Assembly (NCBI GenBank): GCA_001600415.1
Contig: BCJX01000002.1
Span: 2,701,553-2,765,552 of the forward strand
Reading direction: 5' to 3'
Source: Pascua guehoae
Taxonomy: Eukaryota; Basidiomycota; Tremellomycetes; Trichosporonales; Trichosporonaceae
Length of the DNA stretch: 64,000 bases
Part shown: positions 10,808 through 22,993 of the stretch, in pieces
Numbering within the stretch: the first letter of the stretch is position 1
Layout: each line of letters starts with the position of its first letter
Translations under genes and position numbers: made by a program
The notes under the pieces: generated by a model
The model's input: only the letters and a program-made list of their open reading frames with translations
Databases searched by the model: none
What the model was told of the DNA's origin: nothing

Positions 10808-12266
10808 ATGGCGACGCTCGCAAAGGCCCTCGTGGCCGTCGCCGGCATTGCGCTCCTGCACGGTGAGTTGTGCTTTATACATACCAAGGGACGCGACCAA
10901 ATATTGGTGTCACGGCGTCTGGGTGTCACCTGTGACCCAAGGATCACGATGGTATCGTGAGGCATCAGGCATCGTCAACTATAATCAAGTGGAGCGCGCG
11001 CAGACCACACGGCTCTCGGGCCCAGTTAGCTTGCGTACGATACACGTCGGACTCAGGCTCTCCGGGAACGAGAACGAGAACGGCTGGCCGACGGCCTCTG
11101 CCCGGCGGGGACAAGCCGCATCCTCGTGGTCTACTGCCTGGTGTCCGCATCACGCGGTGCACCACCACCTCCTCATGGACCTGACGACACGGCTGCACCA
11201 TCTACCGGCGTGCCAGAGCTGGCGCCACCGCCCTATGTACGACGCCGTACGCGGTCCACGATGCGAGATCCCCATCCTCTGCCTCGGCCTCGACCTCAGC
11301 CTCGACCCCAGTCGACCATGACCTCACAGCCTAACCACGACCACACCCCCGTCCTCTCCGGGGCAGACACTGACCCACAGCGGCGTTCTCCGCGTACGAG
11401 CACCTGAGCACACTCAAGGCGCTGGGCTCGCCCCAGGCGAGTCTCCCGACGAGTGTGAGTCGCATGCAGCTGGTGGATGTTGAGGGGGGCCTAAGGCGTG
11501 GACGTACCCGGGCAGGGGAGGGGGAGAAGTGGGGGTGAGGTTGGTGTGGGGGGTCAACCTGCCCAAGCCGCGAGTGACTCGGACCTCGGCCTTGTCCTAC
11601 CCCGTCCCGTCCATCTGGACGTCCAGCGCGTCGATACCCCACCCCGTACGCTCCAGAGCGCAATCTCGCCCACCCCTCTGTCACTCTCCGTCCAGCTCTC
11701 CTGTCCCTCCCAGCTCCTGTACCTACCTACCCCCCAACTCACCCTCAGATCACACTCGAGGCACTCGCGGCGCTCGCGCTCTTCCTCCCGGCCATTGCGG
11801 CGGCGACGCAGCCCCTGCACGACGTCACGTACCGGGGTGAAATGGCAAAGCGGTGAGTCGTGGGTTACGGTTGGCTCGAACGCTTGCGCTTGTGCCATGT
11901 GCCATGTGCCATGTGCCAAATTGGACTTTGGGTTGGGTCGTGTCGTGTCGTCGACTGTCGTCGGTTCATCATGGACGTGTGCTTTGGCGTTGTGCGCATT
12001 CATGTCCGTTCATGTGCGCATTCATGTGCATGTTCATGTGCGCGTTCGCGTGCGCGTTCTTGTACGGGCCCGCTGGCAAGTCTGGGGCATCCTTGGCCGT
12101 CCTCACCTCGGCCTTTGCAGTCCACGATCAAGCCAGCGCGCTTTTCCCACCACCGCCCGCCACCACTAACGCCAGATCACCAGACGACGCCGACGCGCGC
12201 ATGGGGTACATGCGCCTCAGCGCCCGTGGGCGCGCGCTCTTTGGCGACGGCACCGGCGCCTCGTAG
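10808..12266 (+). CDS. EMC5: ER membrane protein complex subunit 5 (EMC5/MMGT1 family)
   Basis: The exons are 10808-10862, 11381-11454, 11749-11852 and 12176-12266, for 107 residues with phases 1, 0 and 2 matching. The first helix (LAKALVAVAGIALLHAAFSA) runs into YEHLSTLK, the family's HAAYSAYEH signature. A second helix (LEALAALALFLPAIAAA) follows. The C-terminus RMGYMRLSARGRALFG resembles the ending of fungal EMC5. The protein is a core subunit of the ER membrane complex that inserts tail-anchored and multi-pass proteins. Coding exons cover only 324 of 1459 nt, so introns (518, 294 and 323 nt) dominate. The last intron holds TGCCATG and CATGTGCG-type short repeats. The identification rests on short motifs and topology. 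Confidence 0.82.
11885..12065. repeat. Short imperfect repeats inside EMC5 intron 3
   Basis: Three to four copies of TGCCATG, then CATGTGCGCATT and GCGCGTTCGCG-like units about 100 nt downstream. They lie in the intron and appear non-coding. Confidence 0.7.
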
Positions 12267-12759
12267 AGTCTGTCCAACCTGTTCATCCTAGTTGTTTTCC
12301 GTTCGCATGGTTGAGGGAGGCCAGAGGCGATAATGTGGTGCACTCTACTCAACGTGACCCGTGGCCCTCTGCGCCGGGCCAGTCGCTCTGCTCCTGACTG
12401 TGTCCATGGCGTCCCCACCCTCGGCTCCGCCCGACTCCTTTAGTCACATTTCGCGTTATGCATTGATAGACTACGACTACAGACAACTCTCAACCGTCTC
12501 CCTCTCCTGCGCGGCACTGGCCGCGCGTCTAAACCCAATAAATCGCCTACTACACATATAAACATGGCCCAAAGGCCCGCCAACTGCACGTAGCGCCGTG
12601 GCATGGTCGGTGGTAGGACGGATTGTCACTGGCGACATGTGCAAGAAGGATGTAACGCTCAAGACTGGCCCAAGACCGTGGGGGTTTATGCCAAGCGCTG
12701 CGAGCACGTCGCACCGCTTGGCGGCACCATACGTTGCGCAGGACGCGCCACTGATACAC
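12267..12759. other. Convergent intergenic region (EMC5 / ADA2 3' ends)
   Basis: About 490 nt between the 3' ends of two convergent genes. It holds presumed 3' untranslated regions (AATAAA at about 12537-12542). No gene seen. Confidence 0.6.
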
Positions 12760-14886
12760 CTACGCGCCATTCATGACAGCCGTCTGGTGCTGGTGCTGAT
12801 GTTGGATCTGGAGCTGCGGCCGTCCCGTGGCAATGTCGATTGGCACGCCGACGTGGTGGCCCTCCTTTCCTGGGCCGAGGCCCTTGATGCTCGGGTCGTA
12901 CATGAGCTTGAGAATGCCGTTGGCGACAAGGAAGTCGAAGATGCGTCCCGACTTGTTGACGTCGATCTTCATCATCTTGCGCGCGTCGCGGCGCTTGAGC
13001 AGACCCTTGCGCCTCTCGTTTTCCCGCAGATATGTCTCCTTGATAAGGAGGTACGGCTTTGGCATGACGCGGAGCGTTGAGCAGAGCGTCTGCTCGTCCG
13101 TCGAGAGGAGCTCGAGCGAGGCTGCGTTGGCGAGGTTGAGTGGTGTGGCTGGTGGGGTGAGCAGTATCCATAGGTGGACGGTTTCTGTACACTTACGAGG
13201 TTTGCGGCCACCGTGGCCAGGGACGCGTGGGGTGGGGTCTCGGCTGGGGGCGCGCGAGTCGTCGACTCGTGTAGCGCCTGGTGGTGGGGTGCCATGGAGG
13301 AAGCGGTGCTGGCCGGCATTGACGCGTGATCCAGTGCGGATAACCTCGGTCTGCTCGCGTGACTGGACCGGGCGATACCCGGCCCGTGCAGCCTTGGCTG
13401 CCTCGTACGAGTCGGCCTCGGCGCCCGTGGTGATGCCGTTACGACGGTACTCTTGCAACTCTGCAATGCGGCGACGCAGCTGCTGCTCAAAGATGAGGCC
13501 CTCGATGAGCACCTCAAAGTCCTGAGCCGTCTGGAGCTTGGCAAACACCTTGTACCGTTGCACCAGTTCGCGCTCGTCCTTTGGCCGCTTTCGCTCGTTG
13601 GCAAGGATCTGGTCATATCAGGAATGCCCTACCTGGGTGTATGCTGACACACGTACCTTTTTGTGCTCGGTCAATGAGCGGTCAAAGATGATATCCTTGA
13701 CCTCCTCTCGCCGGTCGAGTTTATTGAAATAAATGTCTAGCAGGGCGAGCTTGATCTCAAGCTCGTCCTCGTCCTCGACGTCGACGGCAGTGTCGGCGGC
13801 AACGACAGTTTCACTCGTGGTGCTCTTCTTACGTTTTTTGCCGCTCTTGATCTCCTGATCAGGCTCAATCTTGACCTCATCAGGCTCCGTCTTGGGCTTG
13901 ACATCCTCGTCGTCGTCGTCATCCTCATCTCCCTCTTCCTCTTCCTCTTCTTCTTCGGCCTCCTCCTCGACAGGTCGTGTGACCTTGGCCTGGGGTTGTT
14001 CGTCGCCGCCATACTTGAAGACGAGACCAAACTCGAGGTCCTTGACCGCCAGTTCGGCATCGTTTTCAAGCTCCGTCTCAAACTCGAGACGACCGGGCAT
14101 GAAGCCGCCCACTTCGTGGTTGGTGGGAGCCGAGACGAGGGGTGCAATCGCAGACGTGTCGGGAATGGCATGCGGTTTGCGCATCTCCTCTATCCTGGCC
14201 TTTTTGCGCGCCTGGAACTCGTCGGGGTCAATGTCAAACTTGCGGTCCATTGGCGGCATGAACGCGCGGAGCTTGTCCTCGGCGCCGTCGACATCCATGG
14301 CCTCGTCCTTTTTGACTTCGGCATCGCCACCGACACCGAGGTAGACCTCGAGATAGTGCTTTTCACACTCGTCCTTTGTTCGTGTGCCAATATGATCGGC
14401 AACTTCAGGCCAGTTGCCAAGACCGTGGAGGATAAGGCCGGATATGAGTAGAAGCTCCTCGTCGGCGCCCCAGTCCGAGGTGAATATGGGGTATGAGTGT
14501 TGTTCCTGTGTGTGAGCTCGAGGTTGAAGACAGACTCAGCTCAGCTCTCTACTCACGACGACCTTGTACGGATGCCATGCGCGGTGTCGTTGAACCTCTT
14601 TGCCTTCTGAAAAGCATGTCGGGCAAAGGTCGACCTCTTCGCACTCTTTGGCGGCGCACTTTATGCGGACCGTGTTTGTAATGTCGACCCCGCAGATATC
14701 ACAGGTGTACTTTACGCCTGGCTCGGTGACTGTGGTATCGGTCAGACGCATATTCAATCACACGGACGGCGGATTCGGTGGCGATCAGGTTGCAGTATCG
14801 CGCATGGCGCAATGGGTAAACTCACTAACACGGTCCTCGGGTCTTGACGGGTCAGCGGCGCGGGCGCGTCGCTGAGTGACAGTCAT
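12760..14886 (-). CDS. ADA2: Transcriptional adaptor ADA2 (SAGA complex)
   Basis: The exons are 14886-14826, 14729-14557, 14505-13657, 13608-13197 and 13148-12760, for 627 residues. An N-terminal ZZ zinc finger (YTCDICGVDIT with CxxC pairs at KCAAKEC and DLCPTC) is followed by a SANT domain (DWGADEELLLISGLILHGLG, WPEVADHIG). Then come the ADA2-specific FMPPMDRKFDIDPDEF and GFMPGRLEFETE segments. An acidic low-complexity insert with a long Glu/Asp run (about residues 210-260) is next, then LLDIYFNKLDRREEVKDIIF and a C-terminal SWIRM domain (VNKSGRIFDFLVANGIL). Ada2 binds and stimulates the Gcn5 acetyltransferase in SAGA/ADA. The acidic insert and a His/Gln-rich tail (IQHQHQHQTAV) make it longer than yeast Ada2 (434 residues). 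All junction phases agree. Confidence 0.95.
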
Positions 14887-17213
14887 GTTGGTCGTGATGT
14901 GAGGTGGCTCGAGCACGGGCTCGGGCCACACGTCACACGCCCTGTCTGTGCGAGGTGTACGGCTACCTTGTTGTTTGGCGCGGCGCGCAACAAGCGGCAG
15001 TAGTTGGTGGCGGCGACGACAGCAACGACGACGACGCAGAGGTAGGAGAGTAGGTCAGGTTGACGTGTCGTGCCCGGGTGGAGGTGGGGACCCGGGTCGG
15101 ATACGAGGTGGTGATCGTGATGGGCGACCACCGGGGAATGCAAGTGGTCACGAGCGCTGTGTGTGATGGCGGCGAGCGGCAACACGAGTGGGGAAGGGGT
15201 GCGCCGCGGTGAACAAGTCCGAAGAGGGTGACGACTGCGGCTTTGTGCACGGCTATGGCCAAGCCGGCGGCAGAGTAATGTCGCGTGTTGTTGGGTTGTT
15301 GTTGTAGGAGATGCGCGTATCGACGCGTCGTGATGGATGAGTAGAATGCCGAGTTGAGCCGCGATTAGTTGGAGCGGGCGGATGCAGACGTGGGTGTTTC
15401 GGTGGGTGGTGGGTTTGAAGGGAAAAAAAAGGAAAGGGGCGTGGACGGCCAAAGGGGTCAATCTCGGAATGATGATGGTTCCTGCAAAATGGGACGGGCG
15501 CGGGCAACCGAAGCAACCACCCGGACAGTTGCTGTTGGATGGGGGGCGCGTGACCGAGTGGCGAGTCACGCACGCTACAGGCAACGTTTTGGGCGGGATA
15601 AAGAGTAAGGAAGGCGACGGGGTGTGGGGGGTCGCCGGGGTGCGCGTAGAGGACGAAGAGTGGGTATAGGTGGAGGGAGAAGTGAGGAGGAGGGGGAGCG
15701 AGGTGTGAGGTGGTGATGTGGGTTTGTGTGTGTGATGATGATGGTGGTGGTGGTGTATCGTGTCAATAAGGAAGAGGATGCAAAGGGAAATGGGATGCAT
15801 CCGGGGGGTCGAATCAAATCACAGAAACAGGCCGCCCGCAGGCTGGGCCACCCAGCGTCGGGCCTCACAGTGCTGTGCCTCGGGGCTACCAGGGGTGGAG
15901 GGGCCAAAGGCTGCCAAAGGCCCAGGGGCCACCTGGGGGCTGGTGCAGCCAGGGCGCTTGAGACTAGACTAGGCTACGGTGGTGATCTGAATAAATGGAC
16001 CCAGCCGATCCAGGCGGGGCCACAGCGCCAGTGCGCCGTGGTGGCTGCAAGCTGGGCCTGGCTGGCCTGGCTGGCTGGCTGCTGCATGGCTGGCTGACTG
16101 GGTTGGTTTTGGGACAAAAAGGGAAAAAGAGAAAAGCAGGGTCCAGGAGCAAGGTCCCAGGGCACAAAAGAGAGGTGAACCACAAAAGCGCGTGCATGCC
16201 AGAACTGGGGAGGCGGGAGAGGGGGAAAGGTGGCGTTGGGTTGTGTGGTATGCCAATCGTTAGTCAACCGCACACCAGCAGAGGATCTTGCATGAGGAAT
16301 GCTACAGTACACTTCTGACGCACGCGGCGGATACGTCCGCGCGCTTGTATGCCAAAAAGGGTCTTCCCTCCTCCATCTTCCCTTTGAATCCAAGACATCA
16401 ACTCCCACGCGCTCCCACCATTTCAACCGTCAACATTGAAAGATGACCCTGAGATTTCAGGGAAATAAGCGCAGGCCATGTGTGCACATCCTTTGCACTA
16501 GCCAGCCTCCCAACATGGCTTGACAGAAACGCGCCGAAACGCCGGAACCATTTCCATGTGGCGGTTTGATCCGGTTTGAGTTGGGGTGCATCACACCACT
16601 TCGATCAGAGGTTTCAGCTGGCAGCTGGGCCAAGTGATGACGAAGAGCAACACATCGAGCGTGGCGGATTGTTTACAGGTGAGCGGGACTGCCACTTGAC
16701 AACTACCCAATAGCCTTTGGGTGTGTTATCACATCGATTCGAGCTGACTCAAACACGGCAGGATCGCAATCTTGGAACTTTACCGCATCCGGAAGCTGGC
16801 TGGGTGTGTTTACGAGGTCATACAGTTGTTCTTCCCATCCGGTGCGAGGAATTTTGGTGCATTAGCTTCGACTGTGGGACTTCTGTTCTGAATCATGGCT
16901 TGCCAGTCAACCCATCAAACTAAACGAGACAGACACAAGGCATTCGCCGATGTCGATCGCAATCCTGGACCAACGTCAACGAGGGCATGGGCCACCGCAA
17001 TGCCCTGTCACGTCGGAAGATGTGACCGGGTGAGGACAGCTCTGTCCCGAGGTACCAACTTGTCCAGTCCACTTTGCACATGCAGTCAAAGCACAACTTT
17101 CAGGAACAGTAAACAAACCACGCCATGCATAACCATTGCTATAAACCCGCACTCTGCGCCCGTGGCGCTACAAGATGTAATCTTTTCAGCCCTCCTAGTC
17201 GTACACATACTCC
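14887..17213. other. Long intergenic region
   Basis: About 2.3 kb upstream of ADA2 and downstream of the sugar porter. It contains TGGTGG/GATGATG stretches (about 15720-15755) and a CTGGCTGG-type repeat (about 16040-16105). Frames here are open only through biased composition. No gene or RNA recognised. Confidence 0.55.
16040..16105. repeat. CTGGCTGG/GCCTGGCTGG short repeat
   Basis: Irregular run of GGCTGGC units interrupted by CTGCATGG. Simple repeat in non-coding DNA. Confidence 0.75.
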
Positions 17214-19372
17214 TTAGGCGACGTTTCCAGCAGAGCTCTCCTGTAGCTCCTTACGGTACGCCTCCTTTTCGCGCAGCATGGCGGCAGCCTTCTTGATGCC
17301 AAAGCCGTCGTCAAAGATGGACTGGGTCTCGTCGATAGACAGGCCCTCTGAGAAGCAATCAGTGCCATGTTCTTGTCCAGGTCGTTGCGAGCAGGACTTA
17401 CTAGTCTCGGGGTAGCAAAAGATGACGAAAATGTAGCCCAGAATGATAAAGCCCAGGTACAGGCCGTATGTGCCTGTGGCACCGAGCGAGTTGAGCTGGG
17501 TGAGGTATGCGACCGAGACGACGAGGTTGGCCAGCCAGCAGGCGGTGGTTGCAATGGCCGAGCCGCCGGCGCGGATCTCGAGCGCGAGGAACTCGGACTG
17601 GTACCACACAATGTGAGAGTAGGTGAGACCAAAGGACACGGTGAAGAGCATGATGGCGCCGAGGATGGAGCCGGTGAGGGCCTTGTCGTACGAGTACCCG
17701 GGGATGAGTTGTCCGTCTGTCACCTTGGTGAGGACTGGGTGTCAGTGTCTGCACGTGTGGTAGGTAGGTTGACGACTTACAGTAAAACGACATCATGGCC
17801 CAGAATAGACCGGCCATCATGCCCGGAATGCCGAGCAAGAGGAGACGACGACGACCGACACGGTCGACAACCGACATACCCACGAGCTAGAGGAGTTAGT
17901 ATGTAATCGAACTTTCTCTCGACGCGAGGGCTGAAACGTACCACAAACAGCGCATTGCCTCCGGACGGAATGAGACCGGCAGCAGCAGAGTTTTTGAGTC
18001 CGAGCAGGCCAAAGATCGTGCCAGAGCTGTACCTGTCAACAAGAAATCCCCGTTGCTTCGGCTTGATGTGTACTCACTAGTAGAGAAGGGTGTTGAAGCC
18101 AGTAAGCTGTCCAAACGCCTGAACGCCCGAGACGGCAATGATGGCACGGCGGTAAGACTTCTTGGTCCAGTAGAGCTTGAGGCGCTGGGTAAACGTGTAC
18201 TGGCGCTGGAGCTGGGTCGTGGCGTCGACGTAGTGCTGGATGACCTCGAGCTTGGCGTCAATGACGTCTTCGCTCGCGCCGCTGTAAATCCGACGCAGCG
18301 TGTCCTTTGCCTCGTCGCGCTGGTTGCGCAGAATAAGGACGCGGGGCGACTCGGGGAGCCAGTGGATGAGGAGGAACTGCACGACGGATGGGACGACGCC
18401 AAGCGCGACTGTTTTTGTCAGCATAGTAACTAGGGTGCAATATGAGACTTACACAGGACACGCCAACCGATGCTGGGCTTGACGAACGCCTGGAAGATGG
18501 CGCCAAGGGCGCTCGCGCACAGCTGGCCAAAGGGGATAAAGAAGGCGTTGGTGCCGATGCACCGGCCACGGATGGCAGTCGGGGCGAGTTCGGTGATGCT
18601 TCAATGTCAGCTTGATGAAAACAATAACGGGCTCATTTCTTCCACTCAACAGGTCTCGCGGCCAGCAGTGTTCTGCTACCCCGCCACCATACGACTCATC
18701 GCCATGCTCCACACTCACTAGAGAGGCCCAATGACTGCCGCACCGCCAACGCCCACACCGAGGATAAGACGGCCCACGATCATCTGGGCGACCGAGTACG
18801 AGCACGCGATGAGCACAGCGCCAATAGTGAAGAAGACATCGGCAATCGCCATGGTCCACCTGCGGCCGAGCTTGTCTGCCAATCCGCCGAGGACCAGCGC
18901 GCCGACAATTGCGCCGATCGTGGTCGCGGCAGTGATGATTTCTTGCTCCGAGTAGGAGAGAGCATGGCCAAGGTCGTCACCGATCAGGGGCATGGCCGAG
19001 CCAATGACGGCTGTGTCTGGAAACGTCAGTACGGTTGTGCTTGAGCGGTTGGCGGTCAAGGACATTGCAAGTTCTTGCCCCCGCCTGTTCGTTTCCGATC
19101 TCTACTCCCCGATCGACTCAACTCACCATAACCAAACAAGAATCCAGCAACAGCGGCCTGCAAGGTCAGCGGAACCGAACACAAACGCGACGTAATTTGC
19201 CACTGACAATACTGATAATCATGATGAAGAACGGTGTGACCTTGTCCTCGTTTTCGGCCCTCACGAGGCCCTCGTCGATGAGGGCATGGGACCGGACGGG
19301 AGCACCCGGGACGGCGTCTTTCGAGTCCTCGACATGCTCGTGGTCGTACTTTACGTCGTCGGCGATGGACAT
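17214..19372 (-). CDS. MFS sugar porter, myo-inositol transporter type
   Basis: The nine exons are 19372-19208, 19157-19127, 19016-18719, 18598-18453, 18408-18078, 18026-17942, 17886-17781, 17734-17402 and 17347-17214, for 542 residues with consistent phases. Sugar-porter signatures are present: GFLFGYDTAVIG in helix 1, GGLADKLGRRWT between helices 2 and 3, WLPESPR after helix 6, DRVGRRRL between 8 and 9, and PETKG after helix 12. The last is created exactly by the final splice. Twelve helices are predicted by eye. IVWYQSEFLALEIR and the GLSIDETQSIF tail are closest to fungal ITR-type inositol/H+ symporters, so inositol is the best guess; glucose or other polyols remain possible. The start is the ATG in a CAGCCATGTCC context. 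It acts at the plasma membrane. The metabolic genes begin 0.8 kb away. Confidence 0.88.
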
Positions 19373-20163
19373 GGCTGTGGGCGTTGGCAAATGATAGTTG
19401 TGGCTAGTGGAGGTCTGTGGGGTAGGCTGGGGCGATTGTGGGGAGCCGCAGAGTGTGCACGGACTTTGGTTACGAGCGCGGTGACTGTCTATTTGTATCG
19501 ATCATGGTGGTCCAGAGTTGGGAGATGGTTTGTCACTACGGTTTCGGCATCGGACAGAGATAATCAGCGCTTTGGTCGTGAGGGCCCCACACTGGAGACA
19601 TCTCCGATGGTCGGGGCTTGGCCTATTGGAGCAGATTGCAGATGGCAAACGAAAGCATCTGCACGACCGCGACAGCCTTTGCTGCGGCGTGTGTCGGCTA
19701 GGTATTCCACCGTGGCGCTTCAGGAACATCGTTTGCGTGAGGGGGGGCCGAGTGGTCCGACCACGCATGTCCGCTGTCGGCGATATATTTTGCCAAGGTT
19801 TTTCCGGATATCTGTCAGGTCCACCAGCGGCCACCAGTCACTGGTCGGCCGTGACCAGGCAGGCCAGGCCATTGTGGCATTTCCGACATGGCGGGCAAAA
19901 CTCGTCGACTGGCTTGTGACTGGGTCACATGTGGCGGTGGCATGCACCGACGTGCCGGGCATCTGTTGGTCCCGATGGACGGACATCGCGATCAACACGC
20001 CAGTGGCATCGTGGCAGTTGTGATGACGCCGCGGTCACTGATCTTCGTGCGCAAGGCAAGATAAGTCAGTGGAGAGCATGGCGAGCAGCCATAAATCACC
20101 GACCCGTCGTGGTGTTATCTACCATCACGACCACGGCACCCCACACCCCCACTGTCACTCGCC
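19373..20163. other. Divergent promoter region (sugar porter / monooxygenase)
   Basis: About 790 nt between two divergent starts. Contains no recognised gene. Shared regulation of the two genes is possible but unproven. Confidence 0.55.
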
Positions 20164-22344
20164 ATGGCTCCCACCAGCGTCTCCGAGGCCCGTTCGGCCG
20201 AGGCCATCATTGCCGACCTCAAGACCAAGGTCATCAAGCCTGCCGAGGTGCGCAAGCCCGTCGCCGACAACTACATGTACGAGTTTGCGCACAATGCGCC
20301 CCTCCCGACGATTGAGCGCCTGGGCGCCGACTGGCCCGGGGACACGGACGCGCGGGGCGTGGCCGACGATTTCGTGGTGCAGTTTGCCGCCATTGCCGAG
20401 AGTGGCGATGCGGGCGCGTTTGCAGACTTGTTCATTGAGAATGGTAAGTGGCAGCGATAATTTTGGAGAAAAAGGCTGGGCTGACACGGTGGGTGCAGGC
20501 GTGTGGCGCGACAAGGTTGTCTTTACGTGGGCGTACCGCACGTTCAACGGGCGGGAGCGTATCCGGCGTGCAGCGGGGGACGTCTTCCCGCGCACGCCCG
20601 TGGGCAACATCAAGCTCATCGACCCGGTGCCGGCCGTCTCGCGGCCGTACCCGGACGTGGCGTACATCCAGGCGCACCTGGCGTTTAACACGGACGTGGC
20701 GGGTGCCTCTGCCGTGGTCCACCTGGTCCGCACCCCTTCGGGAGTGAAGATCTGGACACTGCACACTGTGATCGAGAGCCTGCTGGACTTCCCCGAGCTT
20801 CCCAACCGGGACGGGCACATGATCAGCCCCGTGTCGTGGGTGGCGCAGCGCGAGACCGACACACACTTCCACGGCACGCAGCCCGAGGTCGTCATTGTCG
20901 GCGGCGGGCACAACGGGCTCATGATGGCGGCGCGCTTCAAGGCCCTCGGCGTCCCGGCCCTCATCATCGAGCGCAACAAGCGCATCGGCGACAACTGGCG
21001 GAACCGCTACGAGGCCCTCTCGCTCCATTTCCCGCACTGGGCAGACCACCTGCCATACATGCCCTACCCCGAGCACTGGCCCGTGTACACGCCCGCCGCA
21101 AAGCTCGGCGACTGGCTCGAGTGGTACGCTAGCGCCATGGAACTGTATGCGTGGACAGACTCGTCCGTCGTCGACTGCAGCCAGGATGCCGACGGCGCGT
21201 GGACCATCGAGGTGGAGCAGGGAGGTGAGGGCAGGCGTGTCCTCACCCCAAAGCATGTCGTGAGTGGATCCCCCCCCCCCCCCTTTTGTTTTCCTTTTCG
21301 TTATGTGTTTCGCATCCTCGAACACGCGGCTGACAACCACAGGTACTCGCCACGTCGCTCGCCGGCGTGCCAATGTCGCCCGTCATCCCTGGCCGTGAGA
21401 CATTCAACGGCGTCGTCCGCCACTCGACCGAGCACGACAGCTCGCGCGAGTGGGTGGGCAAAAAGGTGCTCGTGGTCGGCACATCGTCGTCGGGTTTCGA
21501 CACGGCCTACGACTTTGCCCGGCGGGGTATCGACGTGACCCTCCTCCAGCGCTCCCCGACGTACATTATGAGCCTCACCCACAGTGTTCCGCGGGTAGGT
21601 CTCGAGAAACGCACTGTGATCCCAAACGCAAAAAATATGTGCATTTACCTCGGCTGACTCCAGATTATCGGCCACTACGAGCCGAAAGAGGGTAAACGCC
21701 CCGACCTCGACCTGTGCGACCGCCTCGCGTACGCCATGCCCGTCGGTCCCGGCGAGGAGCTGGGCCGCCGGCTGGCCGACGACCTCGCCGAGCTCGACAA
21801 GGACCTCATTGACCAGATGGAGGCGCGGGGGTTCAAGACCTGGCGCGGCCAGCGGGGTACCGGAACCCAGACACTGGGGTACACCAAGAATGGCGGGTTC
21901 TACTTTGACGCCGGGGCGTGTGAGCGCATCATCAATGGCGATATCAAGGTCGAGCAGGGCTGGATTGACCAGTACGTCGACGTGATTCCCACCATCTCCA
22001 CGATCTATAATAGTTACTTACTGACGCCCAGCTTCACACCGAACAAGGTGGTGCTCAACGGCGGCCGGGAGAAAGAGTACGACCTCGTCATCCTCGCGAC
22101 GGGCTTTTCCAACACGATCGACTCGGTCCGCGCCACCCTCGGCGACGACGTGGCCGACCGCTGCGGGCCCATCTGGGGCATGGACAGCGAGGGCGAGCTG
22201 CACTCTGCGTGGCGCGACTGTGGCGTGCCCAACCTCTGGATCATGGTCGGGACCCTCCAGCACGGGCGGTACCACTCGAAGCGCGTCGCGCTCCGTGTCA
22301 AGGCCATGCTCGAGGGTGTCGTGGGGACCAAGTACACGGCTTAA
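20164..22344 (+). CDS. NTF2-like/FMO fusion: FAD-dependent monooxygenase
   Basis: The exons are 20164-20443, 20499-21259, 21343-21594 and 21664-22344, for 657 residues. The first 200 or so residues resemble an NTF2/SnoaL-like fold (DDFVVQFAAIAESGDAGAFAD...VWRDKVVFTW). The rest is a flavin monooxygenase. It has an FAD Rossmann motif (VVIVGGGHNGLMMAARFKAL) with the acidic ribose contact IIER, then FNGVVRHS, which resembles the FMO fingerprint F-x-G-x3-H. The NADPH Rossmann motif is VLVVGTSSSGFDTAYDFARR, and ATGF comes near the end. Such enzymes add one oxygen to N, S or C of small substrates using NADPH. The substrate is unknown. Intron 2 contains a run of 14 C. It is divergent from the sugar porter and convergent with the Zn2Cys6 regulator. 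The NTF2-like label is an inference from pattern. Confidence 0.88.
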
Positions 22345-22993
22345 AGGGGGTGGGGGTACTGTATACATACATGGACATGGAATTTGTGGAGATAGAGAAT
22401 GGTGATGGACTCTGGTTGTGTCAACGGCTCGTTTCATGACTGGCTGTTCTATACATTTCAACACAAAGGAAAGAAAGGGTGCAGGGGGCCAAGAGCGATC
22501 AGAGTGCTGTGGCATCGTGAGTTGTGGCCAGTTGTGTGCTGTCTCCGGTCCAGTTTGAAACTGAGGCGGCCACTGACTAGAGACTTTGAAGTGCAGTAGT
22601 GCTTTCTGTTGTAGTGGGCGATAGAGCGATGCATGGAATGAATGCGCACACATGAATAGATATATAGAGCGAGCGGCTATAGCGCACGTGCGACGGCGCG
22701 TGCGCGTGTGTGCGAGGCTCGAGTCCCTACAACACTTTCACCGATGGCAAAGACCCACCCCAAACGCAACTAGTCGACGACCGAGTTCTTTCGAACACTC
22801 AGGCGACCGCCTACCATCCCCTATCCCCACAACTCACCATGTAAATCTCGCTGTACAACAGCTTTCGCAAGAATCTGCATATTCATTACAACAATAGCCA
22901 CCAACTGTACCCGAACGCCTCACACATTCCCTTGGCCCTGGCTCGGAAGGTCCCAGTCGAGCCACCCCAATGCCTGCTGTCAGCCTTCCTCAT
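22345..22993. other. Convergent intergenic region
   Basis: 3' flanks of the monooxygenase and the Zn2Cys6 regulator. No gene or strong structure seen. Confidence 0.55.

Noticed and set aside
14883..15800. 305-codon minus-strand open frame rich in His, Thr, Pro
   Set aside because: It reflects simple GTGATG/TGGTGG sequence on the other strand and overlaps the ADA2 promoter; no domain seen.
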